The notes under the pieces were generated by a model. That model was given only the letters and a program-made list of their open reading frames with translations, ran no database searches and had not been told where the DNA came from. The position numbers and the translations under genes were made by a program. From Bacillota bacterium (GTDB lineage: Bacteria > Bacillota > Negativicutes > CTSoil-072), in NCBI GenBank assembly GCA_017889545.1, contig JAGFZV010000007.1, positions 1 to 64,000 on the forward strand: 64,000 nt of DNA, given 5' to 3'. Shown piece by piece: positions 8,275 to 18,439 of this stretch. Each line of letters begins with the position of its first letter. Within the stretch, counting starts at the first letter, position 1.

Positions 8275-10019
8275 TACGGCGTACCGTCCACGATCTGCTG
8301 TTCATACAGCGAATAATATGCATTTTTCTTTGCAATCAATTCCTGGTGGGTCCCTTGTTCAACAATCGTGCCATTTTCCATAACCACAATAAAATCTGCA
8401 TCCTTTACCGCCGCTACCCGTTGTGAAACAATCAAGCTGGTGCGGCCCGCTACGAATTTTTTCATATTTGCCAACAATTCTACTTGCGTCCGGTAGTCAA
8501 GCGCAGCAAAAATATCATCAAGAAGCAGCAATCCCGGCTGTTTGATCAATGCGCGGGCAATGCTAACCCGCTGCTGCTGTCCGCCGGAAAGCCGCCGTCC
8601 CTTTTCACCAAGAACGGTTTCAAATCCTTCTGTTCGCGTATCAATCGTTTCCTTCACGACTGCCGCCTTTGCCGCCGCCTGGATTTCGCCCGGGGAATAG
8701 TCTTTGTCAAAAGCAATATTCTCCCCTATAGTCCTAGAAAACAACAAACTATCTTGCGAAACATATCCGACCGCTTCCCGCAACTGACTATAGTCAATTG
8801 CATGAATTTCCTTATCATTGATAAAAATGCTTTTATAAGGCGGATCGTATAAACGAAGCAACAGTTTAAGCAATGTCGATTTTCCCGATCCGGTACGTCC
8901 GACAATTCCGACAGTAGCTCCGGAGGGAATAAATAAAGAAATATTCTGCAGGGCCGGAACATCCATCTGCGGATAAAAGAAAGTTAAATGCCTGATTGTA
9001 ATCCGGGGAACCGCCAATGAAAAAGATCCTGTCCCTTCCTGCTCCGGTGTTTCTTGTTCATACAATGGTTCAGCCAATAAGGCGGCAATCCGGTTAAGGG
9101 AGGCAGAACCGCGCTGTACGATATTCATGAGATAACCAAGACCCATGATCGGCCAGATAATCAGTCCCAAATAGCCGGTAAACGCTGTAAATTCGCCTAC
9201 GGAAATGATCCCATCGATCATCATTTTCCCACCGCTGTACAAAGCAATGACATAGCAAAACAACGGAGCAATATGAGTCAGCGGCATATAGGCCGCTTGT
9301 GTCCGGGCCAATACCATATTTGTTTTTACATTTTCTTCACTCAGAGCGGCAAAACGGTCAATAAAAGTTTTCTCAGCCGCAAACCCTTTAATAACACGAC
9401 TGCCCGAAAAAATCTCCTGTGAATACTCTGTCAGTTCACTGAATTTTTCCTGTACCGCCCGAAACCTTTTGTGAATGGTTTGCCCCAGCAAAGTTGCTGC
9501 CAGCAAGACGAGCGGCAACGGCAAAACGGAACGCCAGGTTAATTCCGCATTGATGCTCACAGCCATCACTGCAACGGATGCAAAACCCATGATAATCGCG
9601 TCGACAAACAGCATGGTTCCCAGGCCAACAGCCATTCGAACGGCTGTAATGTCATTCGTCATCAACGCCATTAGTTTCCCCGGCCCCTGCACATCATAAT
9701 AAGACATCGGCAAGCGAAGAGCGTGCAAAAACAATCGCTGACGCAAATAAAACTCGAGTCGTCGCGTTGTCCCCATAATGCACTCCCGATACAGATAGCG
9801 CGTTAAAGCAATCGCAATTGTGATCAGAAGCAACAATAACAAAGGCTTTCGTGGATCCGTACCCGGAATAAGAAAACCATCGATCGCCTGACCAATCAAA
9901 CGGGGAATGCCTAAATGTAAAAAATCAACAAAAATCAATAAAACGACACCCAATAAATAGAACATCCAGTATCGCGCAAAAAAAGGCCGCAAAATTTCCA
10001 GTTGTGTAATACGATGCAT
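8274..10019 (-). CDS. ABC exporter half-transporter (TMD-NBD), degenerate catalytic residues
   Basis: GRTGSGKSTL, LSGGQQQRVSIARAL, LLLLDDIFAALD, VSQRVAAV. Confidence 0.93.
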   Translation of the reverse strand: MHRITQLEILRPFFARYWMFYLLGVVLLIFVDFLHLGIPRLIGQAIDGFLIPGTDPRKPLLLLLLITIAIALTRYLYRECIMGTTRRLEFYLRQRLFLHALRLPMSYYDVQGPGKLMALMTNDITAVRMAVGLGTMLFVDAIIMGFASVAVMAVSINAELTWRSVLPLPLVLLAATLLGQTIHKRFRAVQEKFSELTEYSQEIFSGSRVIKGFAAEKTFIDRFAALSEENVKTNMVLARTQAAYMPLTHIAPLFCYVIALYSGGKMMIDGIISVGEFTAFTGYLGLIIWPIMGLGYLMNIVQRGSASLNRIAALLAEPLYEQETPEQEGTGSFSLAVPRITIRHLTFFYPQMDVPALQNISLFIPSGATVGIVGRTGSGKSTLLKLLLRLYDPPYKSIFINDKEIHAIDYSQLREAVGYVSQDSLLFSRTIGENIAFDKDYSPGEIQAAAKAAVVKETIDTRTEGFETVLGEKGRRLSGGQQQRVSIARALIKQPGLLLLDDIFAALDYRTQVELLANMKKFVAGRTSLIVSQRVAAVKDADFIVVMENGTIVEQGTHQELIAKKNAYYSLYEQQIVDGTP

Positions 10020-10095
10020 GGTATGCCCTCCAGCCGTTGTAAACCCCTGTACAGCAAAGCAACAAGCTCTTTACGACTATTATAATATAGGATGG

Positions 10096-10154
10096 CAAAA
10101 AAATCCTCCACAGAGTTAGCCCAAAACGCTTTCTCTATGAAGGATTTTTTAATT
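10096..10154 (-). terminator. intrinsic terminator downstream of the glutamine synthetase gene
   Basis: minus strand AAAAATCCTTCATAGAG...CTCTGTGGAGGATTTTTTT. Confidence 0.7.
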
Positions 10155-10175
10155 AATTATTGTTTTTAGTGTTTC

Positions 10176-12077
10176 TTACAGAATGTTTTTCTTGTAGTCT
10201 GCATAAGTTGCTTGTAACTCAGCTACTTTATCAGCCATTTCAATCTGCAACTGGGAAACCAAATCAAAGTTTCCGGCTGCGATACCTTCTTTGATGCAAG
10301 TAAACATGCTCTTATTGGCAAATGTATCTTTCGCCAACGCCGTTTTGAGAGCACTGATTTTATCCCAGTAGAACAGGTCCAAATCGCTCGCATCATCTCC
10401 GTTATGCAAACGCTGGCATGATTTTACAATTTCAAGATTTTCCGGAATAATGCGCGTCAGCAGTTCTACTCTCCAGCGGATCAATGCACCGGCGGCAAAA
10501 GCATCAATCAATTCCTGGCGAAGTACATTTCCGGCTTTAAGAACAGCCAGTTTTTCCGGATATTTGCCAAGATTTTGCATGTTCTCCCATACCGTAGCAG
10601 GAGGAACGCTGAACAAACGGCCACGCTCTTCAGCAGTATAATCTTCGAATACGTCGTGTTCGCTGCGGTATGCTCTTTCTGTTTCCAGATAGAACCCTGG
10701 AACACCAGGCTCTTTGGAAAGTTCTTCCTCCAGCGCTTTAGTCGTTTTGCCCGAAGCAATAGCAGCCTTCACTCCATCTAGAAGGCTCAAATAAATGGTT
10801 GCTAACGCCACATAGGTGTTTGTATACGGGTTCGGCGAGCGAACTTCAAAGCGGGTAGCCATCGGATTATTGACATCACGCACCAAACCAGCCAAGATTG
10901 TACGGTTACGGGAAGGAATTTCCGGAGTATGCCCAAGAGAAGTAACGATACAAACCGGAGCTTCAAAACCTGGTTTCAGACGGTTCAAGGAATCGTTCGT
11001 GGAAGAAATGAATGGGTTGATGACTTCATAGTTTTTCAACACGCCCATGATGCTGCCATAGCCAATCGCACTCATGAAATCCTTCTTCATATCGCTTGGC
11101 GCAAACAAGTTAACCACTTTGCCGGATTTCATTTTCGCAGCAAGTCCGATATGAGTATGCTCTCCGCTGCCGGCTACGCCGATAATCGGTTTCGCTTTGA
11201 ATGTAACTTCCAACCCGTTGGCACGGAATACTTCTCTGATGATAATTCGAGCTTGCAGTTCATTATCAGCAGTCTGAACTCCGGACGCGAAGCGCCAATC
11301 TACTTCGATCTGCTCCATTACATGGCTCAGATGACCGCCTTCACTAATTTGCGCTTTTACACCGCCAACTTCTTTATGGCCCATTTCAGGCTCAAGACCA
11401 TAGTTGCCCAACATGAGCATAACTTGTTCTAAAGCAGTGCGAACTTCTCCACGGGTCCGTTGCCAATATTGTTCCTGCATAACCTGGGAGGCATGCAATT
11501 CCGCAACTTCAGCTTTATTCGTCGGCGTTTTGACCCAGAATTCCAATTCGGTTGCCGAGGTAAAGATGATATCTTCAATCTCTGCGACGTTGATATGTTC
11601 TAAACCAGAAATCTGCGGATATTTTTTGAACAAAGCCAGTAATTCCGCTTTCACATAATCCAAGCTTTGCGCCAAAATGGAACGGGAATCAACTCTCATG
11701 CCATTATGAACGAGAAAGGCAGGGATACGAAGCGTACCGGTCGGTTTACCTGTTCCTTCATCAATATATTCAAAGTTATAGTCTACGAACCAATTCACAT
11801 CCGGATCGGCCAACATATCGACTTTTGCATTGTTCAGCGTAGCGATTCCAGTCAGAACAACGGAAGAACCATCCGTTTGAACTGCGCCGCCGCTGTAAAA
11901 ATCTTCAATGTCTTTCAGGAACAATTTCATCGGAATCTTTTCATCAGTATCATTACCGGCAAGATCGACGCCTACAAGGGAGGCAAATTTAATTTCCGGG
12001 TGATCTTTTAGTAAATTGACCAATTCTTCCTTGCTGTACTGTCCTGCGGGGATCACATAGAGTAAATCATTTACCAT
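10176..12077 (-). CDS. glutamine synthetase family protein, long atypical form (633 aa)
   Basis: GS signatures FTSATELEFWV, GVAGSGEHTHIGL, TRFEVRSPNPYTNTYVALATIYLSLLDGV. Confidence 0.88.
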   Translation of the reverse strand: MVNDLLYVIPAGQYSKEELVNLLKDHPEIKFASLVGVDLAGNDTDEKIPMKLFLKDIEDFYSGGAVQTDGSSVVLTGIATLNNAKVDMLADPDVNWFVDYNFEYIDEGTGKPTGTLRIPAFLVHNGMRVDSRSILAQSLDYVKAELLALFKKYPQISGLEHINVAEIEDIIFTSATELEFWVKTPTNKAEVAELHASQVMQEQYWQRTRGEVRTALEQVMLMLGNYGLEPEMGHKEVGGVKAQISEGGHLSHVMEQIEVDWRFASGVQTADNELQARIIIREVFRANGLEVTFKAKPIIGVAGSGEHTHIGLAAKMKSGKVVNLFAPSDMKKDFMSAIGYGSIMGVLKNYEVINPFISSTNDSLNRLKPGFEAPVCIVTSLGHTPEIPSRNRTILAGLVRDVNNPMATRFEVRSPNPYTNTYVALATIYLSLLDGVKAAIASGKTTKALEEELSKEPGVPGFYLETERAYRSEHDVFEDYTAEERGRLFSVPPATVWENMQNLGKYPEKLAVLKAGNVLRQELIDAFAAGALIRWRVELLTRIIPENLEIVKSCQRLHNGDDASDLDLFYWDKISALKTALAKDTFANKSMFTCIKEGIAAGNFDLVSQLQIEMADKVAELQATYADYKKNIL

Positions 12078-12148
12078 AAACAGTCACCTCTTCTTCGTAT
12101 TTTTTGTTTTATTATGAATTTGGGCATAGGCTGGACGTGGGCTTTCTA

Positions 12149-12206
12149 AAAAAAGCAAAAACATCCCAGGCCATCATTAATAATGTAACAATTAAGATAG
12201 CTGGGA
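12149..12206 (-). terminator. leader terminator/attenuator 5' of the glutamine synthetase gene
   Basis: minus strand TTCCCAG...CTGGGA stem followed by TGTTTTTGCTTTTTTT, lying between promoter and start codon. Confidence 0.5.
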
Positions 12207-12257
12207 AGTCATCATTGACTTATCAAATATTTTTTTCACCTTGCCCTGTCGTAAATC

Positions 12258-12285
12258 AGTATACCATAAAAATAGCTTTTGTCCA
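12258..12285 (-). promoter_or_regulatory. sigma-A promoter of the glutamine synthetase gene
   Basis: TGGACA - 16 nt - TATACT on the minus strand. Confidence 0.55.
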
Positions 12286-12345
12286 GTCAAAAAATAAAAT
12301 CATATTTTTCTGAAAACATCTTGTTGTTCCGGCAGGTTAGGCATT

Positions 12346-12522
12346 TTAAAAACATCCGAGTTGACATTTGCTGATTTTAATTTTTAGAGTTTCCGCCTTT
12401 TCCCCGATTTCCAGCAAGGTCCAATCATATTGTTCCGCGATACGATGAGCAGCAGCGCAAGTCAAGCGCCGATCAACCGCATTCGCAAGAACGACCTGCT
12501 CCAAGTCTGGTTTTTCTGTCAT
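12346..12522 (-). CDS. small conserved hypothetical protein
   Basis: MTEKPDLEQVVLANAVDRRLTCAAAHRIAEQYDWTLLEIGEKAETLKIKISKCQLGCF; internal ATG of ORF 12346..12606 has a GGAGG RBS. Confidence 0.6.
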   Translation of the reverse strand: MTEKPDLEQVVLANAVDRRLTCAAAHRIAEQYDWTLLEIGEKAETLKIKISKCQLGCF

Positions 12523-12556
12523 TGAATTTCGCCTCCTTCCTACAGCATTGGTCGCT

Positions 12557-13270
12557 TCAAGTCCTATGTAAGAAGCCGGGAACTGCCGCAGCCAATTTCG
12601 ATGCAAAAGAAAGGCGGGTCTCCAAAAGGAGATATCCTTCTTTCGTTTGAACGCCGGTTACCTGCAATTCATCCGCCAGTCGACACCCTAGCAAGTTAAT
12701 TTGTCCAACTCTGGTTGTATACAAGTAGTCATGAAAATTCACCGTCACGGTATTCCCTTTGATCGCAACCGACAAGTCCTTCCCAGAAACAGGATTTCCA
12801 TAAATTTTACTTAGCATGGCTACGCTTACCCGCGAGAAAAGCCACGACACGAACGGTTTATCCGGCAAATTCTTGTTGAGTACCCGAAAAGTGAGCGAAG
12901 ATGCAGCCCTATCATGATGGATTTCTTCTACCACGCCAGCTATTTTAATTCGACCGAGCGCTTGCGTACCGACTTCCAGATTGATTTGTCCATTTTCGTG
13001 TGATGTAAAAGTAATCCCATCAATCCGCGAATTTTCGACTATATTTTCAGCCAATAGTTCGTTCATCACTTGATCGGTGATTACAACGCGGCCTGCCTGC
13101 ATTTCATTAAAAGTCTGCGCATCCCAAATTTCGCTTAATAAAATGATTGTTTTTTCTTCGGGCATCCATTGCCCAGCGTCCGGCCACGCCGGATAGGCTG
13201 TTGCCGTTACTGCCGGCTGAGCAAAAAACAATCCGCTCGCCACTAATACGATCATCGCAAGTTTATTCAT
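12557..13270 (-). CDS. exported hypothetical protein, possibly LmeA/DUF2993-like
   Basis: signal peptide; beta-rich repeats VRISGITFT..GQINLEVGTQALG; same-strand neighbour of a deacetylase gene. Confidence 0.55.
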   Translation of the reverse strand: MNKLAMIVLVASGLFFAQPAVTATAYPAWPDAGQWMPEEKTIILLSEIWDAQTFNEMQAGRVVITDQVMNELLAENIVENSRIDGITFTSHENGQINLEVGTQALGRIKIAGVVEEIHHDRAASSLTFRVLNKNLPDKPFVSWLFSRVSVAMLSKIYGNPVSGKDLSVAIKGNTVTVNFHDYLYTTRVGQINLLGCRLADELQVTGVQTKEGYLLLETRLSFASKLAAAVPGFLHRT

Positions 13271-13290
13271 CTGCCACAGTCTCCTCTGAC

Positions 13291-14559
13291 TTACCTGACC
13301 AATTGTGAAACAAAAACCAGCCGTACTCCATTCGCTTCAAGTTCAGGGATCATTTCACGAATCGCCATTGCAGTATTGGTCCTCGCATGACCAATAACGG
13401 TCACGCTCCCATTTTTTGCAGCCATCCTCTGTGCCGTCCGCAATTGATTTTTTATGTAGCCTATGTCAGAACTGTTGTCAAGAAACAAGTCGTTTTCTCC
13501 TGTACGCATTACCATTTGCCTCGCCATATCCATTCCAACAGTTTGTCCGCTTGTACGGCTGTCAATAAAGAACAACTGGTTATTGCGCATAACAGACAAA
13601 GCGGCCTGCATGACCCGGCGATCAGCGGTTGCGCGAGACCCTTGGTGATTGTTCACTCCAATTGCTTCCGGGGTATGCTGGAGGGCCCTGAGTACAATGT
13701 CTTGAATTTGCGCCTCCGTCATCTGTACAGTGATCATATCTTTTTCTACTTGATCCGGAAGTGTCATCGGCTCCATTGGCAAGTGCAATAAAACTTGATG
13801 TCCTGAACCGGCGCCTCTTTCTGCCGCCATTCGACTATATTGTTTGTACGGCAGGACGGAAAAAGTAATCGGCCTGTCTATCGCGGCAAACATCTCAATT
13901 GGTTCTGTCTGATAACCAAAATCGTCAATAATAATAGCCATTGAGACGCCTGGCCCGGAAGGCCGGACCGGCAAAGCCGGCGTTTGCGGCGGAACTTGTA
14001 TCGGTGATGACGGTTTCTCACTGCCTATATACAAGCGATCGGTGATAATGGTCAATGTGTCGCCCGCTAAAATCTCTTTAAACCCAATATCCATTCTGGT
14101 TACGGAACGTCCCTGATAATGATCCGGCTGCATGGCGAGGATTTCTCCGCCAGCCCTGGCAACCGAACTCTGCAATAATTGACGAAGCTTCTCCGGCGTC
14201 TTATCTTGCGGCGCTGTAACCTGCGTTTGCCAAGTACGCCACCGGATCAATCCTTCTCCACCTTGCCGCGGCGTTTCCTTCTGAAGTTCTTTCTTTTCGC
14301 CGACCGGTATCCCATTCGTGGATAAACCGTTATCCACTGCGTTGTGCAGCTTTATCGACATTTCACTATAATCAGCCACTGTTCCCGAACTTGTCTTCTC
14401 AATTGATGGGGGCAATGGTTTACTCCCCTGCTCCGGTTTATGGCTAATATAATAATAAAGACCAGCAGTAACAATAAACAACAGTAATAATACAGTCAAT
14501 TTCCGGGAAGGTCTTGAAGATCTTGAAGGTCTTGCAGGTTTCGAAGGTTTTTTTGCCAT
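13291..14559 (-). CDS. divergent polysaccharide deacetylase family protein
   Basis: MAIIIDDFGYQTEPIEMFAAIDRPITFSVLPY, LHLPMEPM, GVNNHQGSRATAD, FFIDSRTS. Confidence 0.88.
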   Translation of the reverse strand: MAKKPSKPARPSRSSRPSRKLTVLLLLFIVTAGLYYYISHKPEQGSKPLPPSIEKTSSGTVADYSEMSIKLHNAVDNGLSTNGIPVGEKKELQKETPRQGGEGLIRWRTWQTQVTAPQDKTPEKLRQLLQSSVARAGGEILAMQPDHYQGRSVTRMDIGFKEILAGDTLTIITDRLYIGSEKPSSPIQVPPQTPALPVRPSGPGVSMAIIIDDFGYQTEPIEMFAAIDRPITFSVLPYKQYSRMAAERGAGSGHQVLLHLPMEPMTLPDQVEKDMITVQMTEAQIQDIVLRALQHTPEAIGVNNHQGSRATADRRVMQAALSVMRNNQLFFIDSRTSGQTVGMDMARQMVMRTGENDLFLDNSSDIGYIKNQLRTAQRMAAKNGSVTVIGHARTNTAMAIREMIPELEANGVRLVFVSQLVR

Positions 14560-14645
14560 CTTGTTGCTCCTGTCAGAATATCGATTAATCCATATCTAAA
14601 ACAAAAAACATACTGTCAAAACACGTCCTAATACTGGGCATTCCT

Positions 14646-15362
14646 TCATTCACCCGCCAACGAAATTTTGCCAGCCGAATAATGCGGCACGATGGGAAAT
14701 AGATCGGTCTGCAAACAATATGTGATTTCATTCAGACGGTTCAGTTCTCGTAACCGCTGTCCATTCCGGCTGTTGCCTGCTATTTCAAGAATTTTTGATT
14801 TTGCTTGTTGATACATCAGCAAAGCGCCGGCCGCAGAATCGGTCAGGATCATTTCGCCGGTCTCCGTTAATGTCTGCACGAGCAATCCGGCACATAATGC
14901 GTCTTCGAGTGAAAAAGTACGATCCGTTCCGGCACAGACAATAACAATATTCTTTTCGTATCGTCTTGCTTCCCGGCACACGGCTCCAGCATTGATAAAC
15001 GAACCGATCAGCGTGCAGTAGGCCGTTTCTGTCGCTTTAACCGCCGCTGTGCCATTGCTGGTGGTCATGATCACCGTTTGGTCAGCGACTTTCGTCCGGG
15101 AAAATTCGAACGGTGAATTCCCCATGTCACAGCCATCCATCTTAATCGATTGCCGTTCTCCGGCAAGCAAAACAGATCCAGCCTGTTTTGCCAATCGATG
15201 AGCCTCAACAAGCGACAAGACAGGGATAATTGTTTTGCAGCCGTTGGAAAAAGCCGTCACGATACAGGTTGTCGCCCGGAATATATCCAATACAATGCAA
15301 ACCGCATCCGAGAGATTGTTTTCAGCAATTTCCTGCGGTAAAAATGCAACATCTAGTTTCAT
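14646..15362 (-). CDS. comB: 2-phosphosulfolactate phosphatase
   Basis: VVLDIFRATTCIVTAFSNG, LAGERQ, GNSPFEF, TMTTSNGTAAV, VCAGTDRTFSLEDALCAG. Confidence 0.85.
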   Translation of the reverse strand: MKLDVAFLPQEIAENNLSDAVCIVLDIFRATTCIVTAFSNGCKTIIPVLSLVEAHRLAKQAGSVLLAGERQSIKMDGCDMGNSPFEFSRTKVADQTVIMTTSNGTAAVKATETAYCTLIGSFINAGAVCREARRYEKNIVIVCAGTDRTFSLEDALCAGLLVQTLTETGEMILTDSAAGALLMYQQAKSKILEIAGNSRNGQRLRELNRLNEITYCLQTDLFPIVPHYSAGKISLAGE

Positions 15363-15393
15363 GAATCCATATCCTCTCCATTATATGCATCAG

Positions 15394-15690
15394 CTATAAA
15401 TATTCAGCCGTGATATCAACCAGTTCTGCCTCTGCGTTATCATATACAATCTGTCGGATGATTTCGATCTGTTTTTGCAGTATGAAACGATCAGCGCCGG
15501 CCATTGCCGCAGTGATCACGGCCCTTTGCCAGTTGTCCTGAAAGTCGGTTTCCGCCACTGACGCGTTGCAGCGCGCTTTAATGCGGCCAATAATACTTTT
15601 TACAACATGTCGTTTCTCTTTTAACGAAGCAGCGCCTGGTATCAGCAGCTCGATTTCACACACGACGGCGCTCATAATGCACCTCCACAA
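15394..15690 (-). CDS. DUF503 family protein (YlxP-like)
   Basis: CEIELLIPGAASLKEKRHVVKSIIGRIKARCNASVAE. Confidence 0.85.
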   Translation of the reverse strand: MWRCIMSAVVCEIELLIPGAASLKEKRHVVKSIIGRIKARCNASVAETDFQDNWQRAVITAAMAGADRFILQKQIEIIRQIVYDNAEAELVDITAEYL

Positions 15691-16067
15691 TTTACGCAGA
15701 CTGTCCTGCGGCGGGGACCGTCAAATTCTCCAAGATAGATGCCTTGCCACGTTCCCAAAAACAGCCGGTAATTTTCAATCGGAATAAATACGGATGATCC
15801 CAACAAGGAAGCTTGAATATGAGCCCGGGAATTCCCTTCTGAATGGCGATAAGCTAAACGGGGAACCATTTCTTCCAGCCCAGCGATGATGTCTTTCACT
15901 ACATCCGGATCAGCATTTTCATTGATAGTGACCCCGGCTGTCGTATGCGGCACAAAGACTTGACACAGACCATCCTTAACCGAACTGGCCGCCACGGCGT
16001 CTTTTACAGCAGCAGTTATATCCACCATACCGATTTTTGGCGTAGACACATAGAACTTTTCGATCAT
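15672..16067 (-). CDS. YjbQ family protein (secondary thiamine-phosphate synthase type)
   Basis: VFVPHTTAGVTINENADPDVVKDI, HSEGNSRAHIQASLLGSSVFIPI, GTWQGIYLGEFDGPRRRTV; start chosen at MIEKFYV. Confidence 0.88.
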   Translation of the reverse strand: MIEKFYVSTPKIGMVDITAAVKDAVAASSVKDGLCQVFVPHTTAGVTINENADPDVVKDIIAGLEEMVPRLAYRHSEGNSRAHIQASLLGSSVFIPIENYRLFLGTWQGIYLGEFDGPRRRTVCVNCGGAL

Positions 16068-16129
16068 ATCCCTCACCGCCTTCCTGTTAAAATATTTCAA
16101 CAAGGTAAAACAAAAATCCTACCTTGCTC

Positions 16130-17617
16130 TTAACCCCAAAATTTCCTGATAATTTCAGTTCGCGGAGGCGGTGTTAGTTTGCTGACGGCAACAAATACGA
16201 CGAGTCCGATAAGCAAAGGCAGAATAATTGTATGCGTGCCAAACGGACGTGTCCAAAAATAATGGCAGTACAGATAGGCGGCACATCCGGAAATCATCGA
16301 TGCCAAGGCTCCGTGATCATTGGCTCCTTTCCAATACAAACCCAAAAGTATCGGCCATAGAAAAACAGATTCCATGCCCGCAAGCGCAAAGAGATTGAGC
16401 CAGACAAGAAAATCCGGCGGCCGGAATGAAATTGCAAATACCAAAATGCCGGTTATAAGGGTAATGATCATGCTTACCTTGCGAATAAACGCTTCCTCCG
16501 GATTGGGATTAACGTAACTGACGTACAAATCTTTGATAATGGTGCTGGATAACACCAATAACTGCGAACTGACCGTAGACATAATCGCCGCTAGCGGCGC
16601 GGTAAGGAATAAACCGGCCAGCCATGGGTTAAGCGTTAATTTCGTCAATTCAGGAATGACGGTGTCGCCAATCTTAATCGCGGGATCAATAGCCTTACCA
16701 ATACTGCCGATTAAATGCATTCCCAACATCAAAAAACCAGTGAAAACAGTCCCTATAACAATCGCTGTATGCATCGCACGGGTGTCTTTGTATCCCATGC
16801 CCCGGACAGCTACTTGCGGCAGGCCGATAACACCAAAGCCTACCAAAATCCAAAAGGAGGCAATCCAAGGAACAGTGATAAAATGGTTTAAACCAAAAGG
16901 AGTGATCAAGTCAGGGTTTACGGCAGCCAGTTTCCCCATAACGGCCCCGACGCCTCCGCCATAGGTAAACACGCCAACCAGCAACACCAAGGTACCGGCA
17001 AACATCACGATCCCCTGCGCAGTGTCGGTTAATACAACGCCCCGGAACCCGCCAAATGTTACGTAAAAGACTACAACGCCAGCAAAAATAAATAACGCCG
17101 TTTCATAAGAATAGCCTGTCATCGATTGAAACAGCCGCGCACCGCCAATAAACTGGACTGCAATCGCTGCCAGAAAAAAACCAATGACCCCCATCACTGA
17201 CAACACAATAACCGCTTTACTTTCGTAACGGTGCTTCAAAAAATCAATCACCGTTACCGCCTGTATCTTCCTGCCTACAATCGCAAACCGTTTACCCAGT
17301 ACACCCAAAACGAGGTACCCTACCGGAAGTTGTGTCATAGCCAAAAGAACCCAGCCTAATCCTTGTGAATAAGCAACCCCTGGTCCGGCAATAAAGCTTC
17401 CGGCGCTAATATACGTCGTTGTCAGGGTCATCGCTAATACAAAGCCGCCCATGCCGCGTCCGCCTAAAAAATATTCTTCCATAAAGCCGCCCTTCGCGGC
17501 AATATTTAATTTTGCTCCCCACAAGCCAATACCAAGATTAATCGCCATATACACAACCATGACGACGAGAATTTCCCATTGCACTATCGTTTTCCCCCTC
17601 TGTCCTGCGGTTTCCAA
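16130..17617 (-). CDS. panF: sodium/pantothenate symporter
   Basis: SSS-family 12-13 TM protein; FLGGRGMGGFVLAMTLTTTYISAGSFIAGPGVAYSQGLGWV typical of PanF; DUF997 gene adjacent. Confidence 0.85.
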   Translation of the reverse strand: METAGQRGKTIVQWEILVVMVVYMAINLGIGLWGAKLNIAAKGGFMEEYFLGGRGMGGFVLAMTLTTTYISAGSFIAGPGVAYSQGLGWVLLAMTQLPVGYLVLGVLGKRFAIVGRKIQAVTVIDFLKHRYESKAVIVLSVMGVIGFFLAAIAVQFIGGARLFQSMTGYSYETALFIFAGVVVFYVTFGGFRGVVLTDTAQGIVMFAGTLVLLVGVFTYGGGVGAVMGKLAAVNPDLITPFGLNHFITVPWIASFWILVGFGVIGLPQVAVRGMGYKDTRAMHTAIVIGTVFTGFLMLGMHLIGSIGKAIDPAIKIGDTVIPELTKLTLNPWLAGLFLTAPLAAIMSTVSSQLLVLSSTIIKDLYVSYVNPNPEEAFIRKVSMIITLITGILVFAISFRPPDFLVWLNLFALAGMESVFLWPILLGLYWKGANDHGALASMISGCAAYLYCHYFWTRPFGTHTIILPLLIGLVVFVAVSKLTPPPRTEIIRKFWG

Positions 17618-17925
17618 TGATAATCCGTTGCCGCATCCAATGGCATGTCTTTATAAAAAAACTTCACCATAATCCAGGTCAGAAAAGAAAATACAACATA
17701 GCCGCCAATCACGCTCCAAAAAAACCAGGCAGGAAAACCCATAACATAGCTGTATTCTTGCGGCGGGCCTGAGCCCAAGCCGTACGCAAAAGCAAACCAC
17801 CAGAGAATATTCAACGCAAACAATCCAATTGCCAGCAGCGCTTCTTTATTCGCCTGCTTATAGCGGGGATCTTCTCTGAAAAGATCTTCTCTCATCCTTG
17901 CGCCTCTCTTTCTTAAAAAACACAT
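17584..17925 (-). CDS. YhdT family (DUF997) membrane protein
   Basis: EDPRYKQANKEALLAIGLFALNILWWFAFAYGLG; gene pair with panF. Confidence 0.8.
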   Translation of the reverse strand: MCFLRKRGARMREDLFREDPRYKQANKEALLAIGLFALNILWWFAFAYGLGSGPPQEYSYVMGFPAWFFWSVIGGYVVFSFLTWIMVKFFYKDMPLDAATDYHWKPQDRGGKR

Positions 17926-18115
17926 GCATATTTTTCAATTCACATCAAAACATCTTCCATAATTGGATGATATTAGTATAATATTCCGTAACTTGAAAGA
18001 TTTACCTGCCTGCGAAAAATTTTTTTGATGATATCGTTGATATAACACAATCGGCAGCATATTCTTCTGAGTATCCTTCTTCTTTTCATCGCGCCAACCA
18101 TTACCGATACACATA

Positions 18116-18150
18116 TACAAAAAGGGCTCCGAATAATATCGGAGCCCTTT
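18116..18150 (-). terminator. terminator of the tRNA cluster
   Basis: AAAGGGCTCCGATATTATTCGGAGCCCTTTTTGT on the minus strand. Confidence 0.8.
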
Positions 18151-18224
18151 CGACCAGTTTGTTCAGAAGATAGTCGCATCAGGCGATACGATAACTATTC
18201 ATCTTAAACTAGTTTCTTTTTGGC

Positions 18225-18314
18225 TGGTGCCGAGGACCGGAATCGAACCGGTACGGAGCTCACGCTCCGAGGGATTTTAAGTCCCTTGCGTCTGCCAGTT
18301 CCGCCACCCCGGCA
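18225..18314 (-). tRNA. tRNA-Leu(UAA)
   Basis: class II cloverleaf, anticodon TAA in loop ACTTAAAAT, CCA encoded. Confidence 0.95.
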
Positions 18315-18357
18315 TATCAATTGTACACTCCGATAACGGAGCCGGAAAAACGTTTTT

Positions 18358-18432
<75 letters not shown>

Positions 18433-18439
18433 AAACTTA

